Shown here one piece after another: positions 54,254 through 63,755 of a stretch of 64,000 bases of DNA (positions are counted from its first letter, which is position 1; every line of letters starts with the position of its first letter). The notes beneath the pieces are model-generated. The model saw only the letters and a program-made list of their open reading frames with translations, did not search any database and was not told where the DNA came from. The stretch comes from Bacteroidales bacterium UBA1309 (GTDB lineage: Bacteria; Bacteroidota; Bacteroidia; Bacteroidales; Dysgonomonadaceae): NCBI GenBank assembly GCA_002307185.1, contig DBTT01000054.1, positions 124,001 through 188,000 on the forward strand. Direction: 5' to 3'. Both the position numbers and the translations under genes were made by a program.

Positions 54254-56527
54254 TTATTTCAAATACTTAGCAAAAAAGCCAACCATTGCACTGTAAAAGT
54301 CCATGCGGTTTTCTTCTCGGTAATATCCATGGCCCTCGTTGTATTTGACCATATACGGCACTTCAAACCCTTTGGCACGAAGCGCAGTGACAATTTGATC
54401 GCTTTCGTTGATATTCACCCGTGGGTCATTGGCACCTTGAACAACGAACAGAGGTTTCGTGATTTTATCTACTTGGAAAAAAGGAGAGACTTCTTTTGCA
54501 ATCTTCGCCTCTTCCGGATTGTCCAGATTGTACCAGATTTCTCCAGCCATTTTCTTGTATGGTTTCCAATATTCAGGGAATGAGTTGAAGAATGTTCCGA
54601 TGTTGGAAATGCCCACATAATCTACTCCACAGCTATACAAATCTGGCGTTTTCACCAATCCCATCAATGTGGCATATCCACCGTGGCTTCCTCCGTAGAT
54701 GGCGATTTTATCTTTGTCCACCCAACCTTTTTCAATGACGTATTTCACGCCATCTTCCACATCATCCATCACCTTGCGGCCAATCTGTTTGAATCCTGCA
54801 CGAAGAAAACTTTTGCCGTATCCGCCTGAAATCCGGAAATTCACTTGCAAAGTGGCGTATCCACGGCTTGCGAACAATTGTGTTTCGGGATTGAATCCCC
54901 AAGAGTCGCGGACTCCTTGTGGGCCACCGTGAGGATTTACAATCAAAGGCACTTTTTTGCCTTCGAGAGCAGCTTTGGGCAATGTGATATAACCATGAAT
55001 TGTTAGACCGTCACGACTTTTGAAAGAAATCGGACGCATTTCGGCCATATCTTCCTCTTTCAATTGAGGCATCAGGTCATAGAGAAGGGTTATTTTTTTC
55101 GTTTTGGCATTGTATTCGTAATAAGTGCCGTAGAGCTTATCGCTTTGGGTTACGATCAAGAAATTATTTTCATTGTCATCGAAATCCACCACATAGAATT
55201 CCTTTCCTTTGAATTCCTTTTCCAGCGTGGCAGTCAAATCCTTGTAGAAGTTGCTGACGGGGGTGATCACATATTTTTCTCCTTCGTAGCTATAATAATC
55301 GACTTCCCAATTTCTTTTACGGGAAATGGAGATACCGTTTACATCGAATTGAGGATTAGAGAAAATCTTTTTTATCTCCTTGTTTTGTTTCAAATCGTAA
55401 AGCACGATCTCGGTCTTGTCTCCGTTAAGGTTGGTAAGCACGAAAGCTTCGTCTTTGTTTGGGGAAGCATAGTTAAAGGAAATGATGGAAAAGGTGTCAT
55501 CCCAATTCGTTTTCTTCAGCAATTTGAATTCACCGGTCGCAAGGTCTTTGTAATAGAATTCGGCTTCAATGCCATTCACCAATTTGGAATAACCGCGGAG
55601 ATTTCCATCCTTGTCGAAGTCATATCCTTGTATGGCATTGTTGGGATCCTTGTTTTCATACAGCTGTGCCAATTCTCCAGTAACAACATTGAGTTTGTAA
55701 GGCTCAAAAATTTGTTTGTTGTTCTTATTCATCTGAATGATGATATAATCTTTCTGTTCTTTTAAGATTTTCACAATATCAGCCTTCACACCCTCAAAAG
55801 GGGTCAAGTCCTTTGTGTTGCTTCCGTCGAGGTTGGTGGCATAAATATGGAAATTCTCGTTTCCTCCTTTGTCCATCATGAAAAACAAACGCTCGTCGTT
55901 TATCCATCCATATCCTTTGATTAATTCATCCTTTTCCTCAATCGCACGGGTCACTTTTCCTGTCGCAATTTCCTTCACATACACGTGATTTTTATTGTTG
56001 GCATCTTTTTCTTTGTAAGAAAGATACTTGCCGTTGGGAGATAGTTGAAAGGCCGATGCTTTGGGTTTGGCAAAATAGTCGGAAACCTTGTATTTGAAAT
56101 CGCCTTTGTCGTTCGCAACCAATTTGGCCAACTCCGCCGCCGACGACACCAAAGCTGTGTTTCCGGGCAACTTGTTTTCAAATCTCGCCAGAGTCAAAGG
56201 CAAATTCATCCCTCCTTGCTGAAAAGTTCCCTCTATGGAATTCCCTTTTAGTTCTCCGGAATAAGAAATGCCGGCCGTATTCACCTTCAACGAAATTTTG
56301 TTGTCGCCAAATTCCGTCTTGTCAACCGGGATTCCGCTTGCTCCCTGTGCCGGAACATCAAGCGTGGCAGAATAGTTGTTGTCACTACCCGAAACATGAA
56401 AGATCAATTCGAGTTTCATTCCTTGAACGTCGAGCGTACCTTTCCAGTCGCCCGCAATGGATTGTGCCGTAGCTGTCATTGTCATAAAAATTAGCAATGC
56501 AACTAAGTTAAGAAATCTTGTTTTCAT
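54254..56527 (-). CDS. S9-family prolyl oligopeptidase-like serine peptidase, exported
   Basis: The 757-residue protein has a signal peptide (ending TATAQ). An extra N-terminal beta-domain follows (about 23-125, IAGDWKGTLDVQG to GTFQQGGMNLPLTL). Then come a beta-propeller (about 145-490) and a C-terminal alpha/beta-hydrolase. The catalytic Ser lies in YGGSHGGYATLMG, Asp in QGANDPRVN and His in YNEGHGYY. Enzymes of this type cleave short peptides in the periplasm. The N-terminal domain is a known Bacteroidota addition to hydrolases. Confidence 0.92.
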   Translation of the reverse strand: MKTRFLNLVALLIFMTMTATAQSIAGDWKGTLDVQGMKLELIFHVSGSDNNYSATLDVPAQGASGIPVDKTEFGDNKISLKVNTAGISYSGELKGNSIEGTFQQGGMNLPLTLARFENKLPGNTALVSSAAELAKLVANDKGDFKYKVSDYFAKPKASAFQLSPNGKYLSYKEKDANNKNHVYVKEIATGKVTRAIEEKDELIKGYGWINDERLFFMMDKGGNENFHIYATNLDGSNTKDLTPFEGVKADIVKILKEQKDYIIIQMNKNNKQIFEPYKLNVVTGELAQLYENKDPNNAIQGYDFDKDGNLRGYSKLVNGIEAEFYYKDLATGEFKLLKKTNWDDTFSIISFNYASPNKDEAFVLTNLNGDKTEIVLYDLKQNKEIKKIFSNPQFDVNGISISRKRNWEVDYYSYEGEKYVITPVSNFYKDLTATLEKEFKGKEFYVVDFDDNENNFLIVTQSDKLYGTYYEYNAKTKKITLLYDLMPQLKEEDMAEMRPISFKSRDGLTIHGYITLPKAALEGKKVPLIVNPHGGPQGVRDSWGFNPETQLFASRGYATLQVNFRISGGYGKSFLRAGFKQIGRKVMDDVEDGVKYVIEKGWVDKDKIAIYGGSHGGYATLMGLVKTPDLYSCGVDYVGISNIGTFFNSFPEYWKPYKKMAGEIWYNLDNPEEAKIAKEVSPFFQVDKITKPLFVVQGANDPRVNINESDQIVTALRAKGFEVPYMVKYNEGHGYYREENRMDFYSAMVGFFAKYLK

Positions 56528-56584
56528 TCTAATATATTATTGATTGATATTTGAGGCGGGCCGTTAAAGATTGCCAGCTCCGAT

Positions 56585-56799
56585 TTATGAAGTCCCATCA
56601 TCCACCCATTCCAAAATACCTCCCGGCTGGCACTGCAACTCCTTGCAGATTGCTTCCAGCGTGGAGAAGCGAATAGCTTTGGCTTTCCCTGTTTTTAGGA
56701 TGAAAGATTGGCAAGGGAATTCCCACTCGCTCCGGAAGATCGTTCAAGGGGAACCTTTCGCTTGGCCATCATTACATCCAAATTTTCAACAATTGGCAT
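56585..56799 (-). pseudogene. Small XRE/YozG-like regulator, frameshifted
   Basis: Three frames together spell a regulator of about 70 residues: MPIVENLDVMMAKRKVPL, then NDLPERVGIPL, then a block with ILKTGKAKAIRFSTLEAICK and ELQCQPGGILEWVDDGTS. This matches the small Cro/C1-type family that includes YozG. The frame changes at CCCC near 56745, again near the GGAATTCCC site, and once more near CTTTCATCC. At least three single-base lesions separate it from an intact gene, so it is either decayed or badly affected by sequence errors. Confidence 0.75.
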
Positions 56800-57228
56800 T
56801 CGATTTTCATTAAACAGTTAAATCCTGCTCTTGTTTCAACCTCAATGCTTTTGACCGAACTTCGGCAACCCGCTTAATTGTGTATTTCACTGCGAGCTTT
56901 TTTCGATTTAAGAGTGACGAAAAATCCTAATTTTTCATTCCCCAGAAATTATATTCATTCTGAATACCTGTTTTTATTTTGCAAATATATTGTATGTTTT
57001 CATTAAAACAATCAACATTTATCGTTTTTTTAATAAACGATCATCAAATAAATTAAAAAACAACCTGTATATCGACAATATTCTGAGAATGAGACGACCT
57101 CCAAATTGCAATAGCAAATAAGCAATACGAAAACTTTACATTAAAATAGAGCATCGGGCAAACAATGCCTATCCTTTTGCTGTTTATCTTATCTGGATTG
57201 AATATAAATAATTCACTTTAGTAACATT
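56800..57228. other. Intergenic region upstream of NDH-2
   Basis: The region becomes very AT-rich after 56930. No gene, tRNA or clear repeat was found. The promoter of the NDH-2 gene should lie here, but no good TTTG/TAnnTTTG pair was recognised. Confidence 0.4.
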
Positions 57229-58632
57229 ATGAGCTTTAACATACCCAAAACAAACAAAAAAAGAGTTGTTATTGTAGGAGGAGGCTTTGGAGGCCTTCAA
57301 TTGGCTAACAAATTAAAAGACTCAGGATATCAGGTCGTATTGGTCGATAAAAACAATTATCACCAATTTCTTCCTTTGATCTATCAGGTTGCCTCCGCGG
57401 GCATGGAACCATCATCCATTGCTTTTCCGTTCCGCAATGTATATAAAAAGCGGAAAAAAGATTTCTTCTTCCGAATGGCCGAAGCAAGGGCGGTGGTGCC
57501 CGAATTGAATCTGCTGCAAACCTCTATTGGCAAGATAGAATACGACTACCTTGTGTTTGCCGCAGGAACAGTGTCTAATTTCTTTGGCAACAAGCATATC
57601 GAGGAGGTGGCTATGCCAATGAAAAATATCTCTGAAGCAATGGGGCTGCGCAATGCTCTTTTGGCTAACTTCGAACGGGCAGTCACCTGCACTTCGGAAG
57701 AAGAAAAACGCGAACTGCTCAATATTGTGATTGTGGGAGGCGGAGCAACCGGGATTGAAATTGCCGGGGCACTTTCGGAAATGAAGCGCTATGTGCTGCC
57801 CAAAGATTATCCCGAACTGAAACCGGAAGAACTGCAAATCTATTTGGTGGAAGCAGCCGACAGGTTGTTGCAGGGAATGACCCCTAAGGCATCGCAGGAT
57901 ACTGCCAAATTTCTCGAGGAAATGGGCGTGAAAATGATTTTAGGGAAAAAAGTAGCAGACTACATCGACCGGAAAGTTATCTTTGAAAACGGAGATACTA
58001 TTCCGACCCGTACATTCATTTGGACAAGTGGAGTGACGGCGGCACGGATTGGAAACATGAAACCCGAAACGATGGGTCGCGGTGGGCGAATCCAGGTGGA
58101 CGGATTCAACCGGGTGAAAGGCTATGACAACATATTTTCAATTGGTGACCAATGCTTGCTAACGGATGACCCGGCTTATCCGAATGGACATCCTCAATTG
58201 GCACAAGTGGCTATCCAACAAGGGACGCTCCTTGCTTCGAATCTGAAAAGATTACAAAGCGGGGAAGTTTTCAAGCCCTTCCGTTACAAAGATTTGGGAA
58301 GCATGGCGACCATTGGACGCAACCGCGCAGTAGTGGATTTGCCCAAGCTTCATTTCAGCGGGTGGTTTGCCTGGTTGATGTGGCTCGTGGTGCACTTGCG
58401 TTCCATCCTTGGCGTGCGAAACAAAATTTTTGTGCTGCTCAACTGGATATGGAACTACGTCACCTACGACTACACGATGCGCCTGATCATCTACGCCCGC
58501 AAGGCCAAAGAGGTGCGTGAAAGGGAAGAACGAGAAGCGGTAACTCATCTTGGAGAGGACATCTTGTCGCCTTTACCGCAACAGCGGCAAACCAAGCAAG
58601 GGGAGCTGAACAGGCAAGCCAACCAACAATAG
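57229..58632 (+). CDS. ndh: Type II NADH dehydrogenase (NDH-2)
   Basis: NDH-2 passes electrons from NADH to quinone without pumping ions. The 467-residue protein has the FAD motif VVIVGGGFGGLQLANKL, the NADH motif IVIVGGGATGIEIAGAL (about residues 166-182), and the quinone-site region HPQLAQVAIQQG. The C-terminal segment WFAWLMWLVVHLRSILG should anchor it to the membrane. The tail is Gln-rich. It stands alone and ends at a strong terminator. Confidence 0.92.
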   Translation: MSFNIPKTNKKRVVIVGGGFGGLQLANKLKDSGYQVVLVDKNNYHQFLPLIYQVASAGMEPSSIAFPFRNVYKKRKKDFFFRMAEARAVVPELNLLQTSIGKIEYDYLVFAAGTVSNFFGNKHIEEVAMPMKNISEAMGLRNALLANFERAVTCTSEEEKRELLNIVIVGGGATGIEIAGALSEMKRYVLPKDYPELKPEELQIYLVEAADRLLQGMTPKASQDTAKFLEEMGVKMILGKKVADYIDRKVIFENGDTIPTRTFIWTSGVTAARIGNMKPETMGRGGRIQVDGFNRVKGYDNIFSIGDQCLLTDDPAYPNGHPQLAQVAIQQGTLLASNLKRLQSGEVFKPFRYKDLGSMATIGRNRAVVDLPKLHFSGWFAWLMWLVVHLRSILGVRNKIFVLLNWIWNYVTYDYTMRLIIYARKAKEVREREEREAVTHLGEDILSPLPQQRQTKQGELNRQANQQ

Positions 58633-58700
58633 GCCTCCAGTAATCCGGCTTAAAATTAGAAAAACATTCCCGATTTGAACTAATGCATCAAATAATAAAA

Positions 58701-58730
58701 AAGCGGATATCCTCGCTTGGATATCCGCTT
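58701..58730. terminator. Terminator of NDH-2
   Basis: A perfect 12 bp stem (58701-58712 with 58719-58730) and a 6-base loop lie between convergent genes. An A run precedes it, so on the minus strand it can also end the beta-helix operon. Confidence 0.8.
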
Positions 58731-58818
58731 CCGCTCTAATAAAGCAGGTTACCGTCCTTCACCACCTCCTCCCCCACTTTGTGAGATGATGCCGACTGGC
58801 GTAACCATAGAGCTTTTT

Positions 58819-61065
58819 TTATATGCTCAATGTGGAAATTTTCGAAGAAGAAGTGGTGAAGGTCTTCTTTTGAGTTCCTCCACTATAAGTTCCTCCGGTG
58901 CTATATCCGCCACTGGTTGTATTTCCATAAGTGCTTCCTCCTGTGTAAGTTCCACCTGTGTAAATAGTGTATGTCGAGCTACCCTCCAACGAAGGAGACG
59001 AGAAATGGAAGTAATAAGCGGCTCTGGGAGTGATGAAAGTTCCCAAATCGGTGCCGCTCGCATTCTGTATCCTAAAATAAGAACCGGCGCTTGAAACCGT
59101 CGAAGAACTCTTGAGATTTACTCCAAATTGCGAAGAAGAAGTGAGCGTTTCAAACATGTTTGAGTTGTAGCATGCACCAAACAATATTCCGCCATTCACC
59201 GTGATGGTGCCATTTGCGTCAACATCTGTATTCGTATTGTTTGCTGGACCAAATGCGGCCAAAACGCCGCTCGTCATCAAAACTTTTCCATTAGAATCAA
59301 TAGCATCACCGCTTGTTACACTAGCAATAAGAATTCCACCTTTCATGTAGAAATAGCTTCCATCGTCAGATTCGGTGCCTCCCGATGTGGTGCCGGCAGT
59401 TGCATTAATCGCATCATCGCTAGCCACTATATTCGCATAACCACCAACCATGCTGATTACCAAACTTTCGATCCCCTCCACAGATTTGGTGATATTCGTT
59501 GTTCCCCCATTAATGGTAATAGAAGCTTCGGAATGGATGCCATCGTCAGTAGATGAAATTGTCAGGTCGCCATTGTTGATTGTGATTGCCCCATCACTCA
59601 CAATCGTTTTTGGATGGCAATAATCTGAAGAACTAGCTACCGCAAACTTACTTCCAGAAGTGGCTAAGGAAATGGTAGGCGAATTTGAGCTGTCACCGAT
59701 TGTAACTGTGCCATCGGCCTTGATTGTCTTGCCGCCAGCTCCCGAAGCTGAGCAGGTGATGGTGCCATTCGTAATAGAAATGTTTCCGTCTGCCACCAAA
59801 CACGTTGCGTTGTAAGAATCTGTTGTGCCTGATGAGTTTTTATAGGTTGTACCGCTTCCTGAAGTGGTGATGTTTACGGTTCCTGAAGTGATGGATAGAT
59901 TTCCATCGCTAGAAATACCTTTGTTTCCGGCTCCTGTAGAATTCACGGTTAACGAACTTCCACTGACAGTAATATCTCCATCCGACTTGACGGCCGTGCA
60001 ATAAGACAAATCTAATCCACTACCGGAACTTTCGGATACTATCCCGCCTGAAGCTGTAACGGTGATTGTTCCGCCTGAAAGAGTTACTGACTCATCTGAT
60101 TTGAGACCTTTCGAAGCATCTCCCGACAAGCTCAAAGTGATCGTTCCTCCGGAAACAGTTAATGCGCCGGTGGAATTGAAACCTTTTGAACTGAGCCCAG
60201 AAACCGCAAGTTCAGTCGTCCCTCCTGAAACCGTAATCGTTCCGGAAGACTTCACTGCATTCACATCCTCCGTTGCTGCATTGACGATGAGGCTACCACC
60301 CGAAAGATTCACGTTTCCATCCTCACACTCTATCCCATCATCAGAAGATGTGACGGTGAGGCTGCCGCCCGTTTGGTTGAAATAAGCACTGGAGTGAATC
60401 CCATCTTTATAGGCTGAGGAAATGGTTGTGACACCACCAGCAACGGTTATTCCCCCCGCAGAAGCAATCGCATGCTTGGCATAACCTTTCAGGCTCAAGC
60501 TTCCAGTTCCTTTCAGTGTCAAATTCCCGGCACTATATAGGGTTGCTTTCGCAGACTCATAATCTGTTGCATAAGTATTGTTGTCAATTAGCCTGTTGTT
60601 GGTTGTACCAACAAGATATACCGATGATGCCAAAGCTGATTCTATATAAATGGCAGGGCCATCTTCGTTGATAAGGCTTAGCCCATTCAGTACAAGTCCA
60701 AAGGTACTGGTACTGTTGATCGTCAACATGCCATCGCTATTTGTGCCTTTCAACACATAATTTATCGCCGTACTCGTAGTGGAAGTAACCGTGACATTGC
60801 CTCCGCTCACCGTGACAGACACACCGCTGCTAGCATAGTCGTTGCTTGTGACTGTTGCTCCCGAACTTGAGTAAGTAATTACAACTTGATTCGTAAAGGT
60901 TGAATCTGTCGAATTCGTATCAAAATCCTCATCGGAATCACCCGTGTTCGTTTCTGTATTTGTAGTTTCGTCTTCGTCTTCCGCTATTTTATCGGAAGCA
61001 CAAGCATATAAGGCAAATGCAAATAGGCTCAGAAATAATATTTTAAAAATGAATTTAGATCTCAT
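58819..61065 (-). CDS. Beta-helix surface lipoprotein, Cthe_2159/DUF4353-like carbohydrate-binding
   Basis: The 748-residue protein starts with a lipoprotein signal (lipobox LYAC, Cys22) followed by acidic residues (SDKIAEDEDE), as in Bacteroidota lipoproteins exported to the cell surface. The rest is a long series of short repeats such as SDGDITVSGSSLTVNSTGAG, which form a right-handed beta-helix. This matches the Cthe_2159 (formerly DUF4353) family, whose founder binds acidic polysaccharide and calcium. It is the last gene of the VTC operon, 28 bp after DUF2490. A Gly-rich tail continues in another frame after the stop (58749-58818), so the C-terminus may be frameshifted. Confidence 0.85.
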   Translation of the reverse strand: MRSKFIFKILFLSLFAFALYACASDKIAEDEDETTNTETNTGDSDEDFDTNSTDSTFTNQVVITYSSSGATVTSNDYASSGVSVTVSGGNVTVTSTTSTAINYVLKGTNSDGMLTINSTSTFGLVLNGLSLINEDGPAIYIESALASSVYLVGTTNNRLIDNNTYATDYESAKATLYSAGNLTLKGTGSLSLKGYAKHAIASAGGITVAGGVTTISSAYKDGIHSSAYFNQTGGSLTVTSSDDGIECEDGNVNLSGGSLIVNAATEDVNAVKSSGTITVSGGTTELAVSGLSSKGFNSTGALTVSGGTITLSLSGDASKGLKSDESVTLSGGTITVTASGGIVSESSGSGLDLSYCTAVKSDGDITVSGSSLTVNSTGAGNKGISSDGNLSITSGTVNITTSGSGTTYKNSSGTTDSYNATCLVADGNISITNGTITCSASGAGGKTIKADGTVTIGDSSNSPTISLATSGSKFAVASSSDYCHPKTIVSDGAITINNGDLTISSTDDGIHSEASITINGGTTNITKSVEGIESLVISMVGGYANIVASDDAINATAGTTSGGTESDDGSYFYMKGGILIASVTSGDAIDSNGKVLMTSGVLAAFGPANNTNTDVDANGTITVNGGILFGACYNSNMFETLTSSSQFGVNLKSSSTVSSAGSYFRIQNASGTDLGTFITPRAAYYFHFSSPSLEGSSTYTIYTGGTYTGGSTYGNTTSGGYSTGGTYSGGTQKKTFTTSSSKISTLSI

Positions 61066-61093
61066 AGTCTATATGATTTTAAGTGGGAAAATA

Positions 61094-61798
61094 TCATTTG
61101 AATTTATGAGAATAGCCAATCCCTATCACCGTGCGGTTCGTTGGCTCATCTGTATTAACCTCCTTGTCGTATATGCCAGATAATTCCAAGGAGTTACGTT
61201 TGCTCATCTTGTATTCCACCGACAAGGTATAGCGCAATCCTTCGAATTGATTACCATCCGGATTATTCAGCTCATAAAAAGTTTCGATCGAGAAAGCAGG
61301 GGTAAAGCGGCACGAAGGGATGTTGTAGGCAACTTTGAAACGATTGCGCCAAATCCATTCCGGATTGATTTTGTAATCATCTATTTTACCACTTGCCTTA
61401 ATTCGATCTGACTCGTCTTTTGTCGTAATCTGGAATCTTTCGCGCAAACTGAATGAGAAATTATTCCATTTGTGTTTTCCTTGCAAGTAACCTATGAAAC
61501 GGTTTCTTTGCTGGAAATCAAAATATTTCATATCATGGTAATACTGAAATTGATATGCCAGGCCAACAGTTAAAGGCTTCCATAGCTTGTATTCAGCACC
61601 CAATTGAACTCCCCAACGGGAAATCTCGGAAGAATTGTCACGTGTCCTGTTTTCAATCTCGCCACTGACTGACCATTTATTTCCCAAATCTTTACTCGCA
61701 CCAGCACTCGACCAAATGCCAAAATCATTGGTTGTCTGAGCCATGCCTAACACAGCAAAGATCATGCCTGCTATAAAAAAAACGAATTTCCGTTTCAT
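61094..61798 (-). CDS. DUF2490 outer-membrane beta-barrel protein
   Basis: From the ATG at 61798 the product has 234 residues. It has a signal peptide (MKRKFVFFIAGMIFAVLGMAQ) and amphipathic strands ending GIGYSHKFK, typical of an outer-membrane barrel. The KWSVSGEIENRTRDN and LRERFQITTK segments fit DUF2490, whose function is unknown. The gene is 23 bp after DUF4956 and 28 bp before the beta-helix lipoprotein, so it is part of the same operon. Confidence 0.85.
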   Translation of the reverse strand: MKRKFVFFIAGMIFAVLGMAQTTNDFGIWSSAGASKDLGNKWSVSGEIENRTRDNSSEISRWGVQLGAEYKLWKPLTVGLAYQFQYYHDMKYFDFQQRNRFIGYLQGKHKWNNFSFSLRERFQITTKDESDRIKASGKIDDYKINPEWIWRNRFKVAYNIPSCRFTPAFSIETFYELNNPDGNQFEGLRYTLSVEYKMSKRNSLELSGIYDKEVNTDEPTNRTVIGIGYSHKFK

Positions 61799-61821
61799 AA
61801 TCAATGATTTTGATAATTAAT

Positions 61822-62475
61822 CTATTCGCCAATAAAATCGGATCCCCGTTGGATACTGTCTGCTGTGTTCACCCCTTTATCACTCGCATAATATACTTTC
61901 ACAAAGGCAACGTCTTTCAAAAAATCCACTTGCCCAACCTCAACACGCTGTATATTGAGACCTGTTCGTTCTTTCAGGTCGTTTATCAATTCTTCCTGCC
62001 TGGAGGGTTTGATAAGCTCAATTTTTTCGTAAATCACCAATTTAGTTGATAAATGGCGGATAAAGAGGGTGGTTTCCAATACCCAAAACATGATGATGAA
62101 AAGTAAATTGGTTGCTAAAAGCTCCGCATAACTTATATTCTCATTACTCAAGGAATTGATGACGGAAATTCCAATTATCGCAAACAAATAGGTCATCTCC
62201 CTGACAGGCAATGTATCGGTACGATACCTCAAGATTCCAAAAATAGCAAACAATCCAAGAGCAAATCCAACTTGCAATTTGATGCTTTCCAAAAGGAAAA
62301 TCATTAAGAAAATTGTGGTACTAACCATAAAGAACGTGAACAGAAAGTCGCGTCGTTGCGTTCGCTTGTAATATAGAAAGTAAATAATCGATCCTGTTAC
62401 AACTATATTCAATAGAAAACGATAGATAAGGGCAACAAATCCTTGAACATGGATAAATTCATCCGATAGATTCAT
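61822..62475 (-). CDS. DUF4956 membrane protein
   Basis: The 217-residue protein has four predicted membrane helices in its first 145 residues. The family hallmark QVGFALGLFAIFGILRYRTD, followed by PVREMTYLFAIIGISVINSL, lies in the middle. A soluble alpha/beta domain of about 70 residues with a ferredoxin-like pattern (LINDLKERTGLNIQRVEVGQ) ends the protein. DUF4956 is often encoded beside VTC-domain proteins, as here, where it overlaps the VTC gene by 17 bases. It may form a membrane unit with that enzyme; the function is unproven. Confidence 0.9.
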   Translation of the reverse strand: MNLSDEFIHVQGFVALIYRFLLNIVVTGSIIYFLYYKRTQRRDFLFTFFMVSTTIFLMIFLLESIKLQVGFALGLFAIFGILRYRTDTLPVREMTYLFAIIGISVINSLSNENISYAELLATNLLFIIMFWVLETTLFIRHLSTKLVIYEKIELIKPSRQEELINDLKERTGLNIQRVEVGQVDFLKDVAFVKVYYASDKGVNTADSIQRGSDFIGE

Positions 62476-63229
62476 AAACAATATGTGTTATTTTGTTCAA
62501 CATTAACAATTTAGACTTAAGCTTATTCTTCTTGATATTGGGTTCTGTTAAAGCCACGCCGATACAATATTTGCTCAAGCCCGATTCCCTCATTCTCATT
62601 TGAGCAAACAGCTCGAGCGCCGGAGAGTAGGCCTCATTGTTCTTTTTCACTTCAATAATTGCCATACCAGGCAGTTCCACCACTTGGTGGCTAGTATTGT
62701 TTTGAAAACGGAGGTCAAGGTCGATAGTAAGCCTTTCGCTTTTCTGCTTGTTCACCAATGTTATCCGTTTATAATAGCTCCATATTTTGCCCTCCAAACA
62801 AGATTCCGAATAAGGTGAATGACCCTCGATGAAAACCCTCGATGGCTCACTCTCTATTGTCTCCGGACGTTCATGGCGGATTCTTATTTTCTCGGTGATC
62901 CCTTTGTTTGACTTTGTCTTGATTTCCAAAAAGCACAAATGAGATTCAGTATATTCCCTCGTGCGAATCTTCAAGCGATTGAGCTTTCCGTTCAGGTGTT
63001 CGAGGTACATATGGTATCCAGGTGTATCGTAATAGAGAGTTGCATAATCAAAAATACGGTTGCCCTGAATTTCTTGTATATAATAGTCATTTTCAAGTTG
63101 AGCCAAAATCATCTGCAATTGATTCAAAGTTACCACATACTTGGAGTCAATTCGACTCATAAGCCGTATTCCGCTCATCTCGTCAAGCGAAATTTTGTCA
63201 AATTGAGTTACATTCAAGTGCGCCATCAT
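62459..63229 (-). CDS. VTC-domain (polyphosphate polymerase-like) protein
   Basis: The 256-residue protein matches the VTC/triphosphate-tunnel fold. Tunnel residues are seen in order: RIDSKYVVT (about 25-33), YYDTPGYHMY, NRLKIRTREY, CFLEIKTKSNKG, YYKRITLV, ERLTIDLDL, AIIEVKKNN and SKYCIG. In yeast Vtc4 this domain makes polyphosphate from ATP at a membrane. The conserved Lys/Arg and Glu pairs suggest an active enzyme, but bacterial members are scarcely studied. It is the first gene of a four-gene operon, overlapping DUF4956. Confidence 0.88.
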   Translation of the reverse strand: MMAHLNVTQFDKISLDEMSGIRLMSRIDSKYVVTLNQLQMILAQLENDYYIQEIQGNRIFDYATLYYDTPGYHMYLEHLNGKLNRLKIRTREYTESHLCFLEIKTKSNKGITEKIRIRHERPETIESEPSRVFIEGHSPYSESCLEGKIWSYYKRITLVNKQKSERLTIDLDLRFQNNTSHQVVELPGMAIIEVKKNNEAYSPALELFAQMRMRESGLSKYCIGVALTEPNIKKNKLKSKLLMLNKITHIVYESIG

Positions 63230-63691
63230 TTCGTTACATATTAGTTACAATTTAATTACGTTTGGGTTACGAATTCGTTTCCCTTTGCATTATAAACGCC
63301 CGAAATAATATGATATTTCATTATAAATTTGAAGAATAAATGGCCTTTCGAGGTAAAGCGGAAAATACGAGCGGTAAAACAGAATCAGGAGGGGGTGAAG
63401 CGGAAAAATTTCGATGTATTTTTTTTAATTTATTCCTACTTGAACTTTGGCAAGGCATTCTTTCGAACTGAGTTCGTATATCTGACTTATTAGCTTCGCC
63501 CTGCCACTTGCGTATAAACAGTCCTTAAGATATTGCGAAAATAGATGGTATCGCCTTCGAAAAAATCAGAGGACAAACACAAGAAGCCATTACAACTAAT
63601 CGTTTAATTATATCCAAAACATACGCATATGCAAACATTCTATTCTTCGTATTTTATTCGATAGACTTTTGTGCTTTTTCATTTCTAAATT
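63230..63691. other. Divergent intergenic region, no gene
   Basis: About 460 AT-rich bases separate the VTC operon from the plus-strand membrane protein gene. No reading frame, RNA gene or repeat was recognised. The VTC operon promoter must lie near 63235-63300 but lacks a clear consensus. Confidence 0.4.
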
Positions 63692-63721
63692 TTTGAATTC
63701 ATCCTTATTTGATTATATTTG
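63692..63721 (+). promoter_or_regulatory. Promoter of the terminal membrane protein gene
   Basis: TTTG (63692-63695), 18 bp, TATATTTG (63714-63721) matches the Bacteroidota consensus. It lies 34 bp upstream of the start. Confidence 0.6.
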
Positions 63722-63755
63722 TAAAAAACCGTTTCAAATAAACTTTTTTAATATT

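Noticed and set aside
58717..59094. Plus-strand ORF of 125 codons
   Set aside because: It is antisense to the beta-helix lipoprotein gene and shows only Ser/Gly-rich mirror composition.
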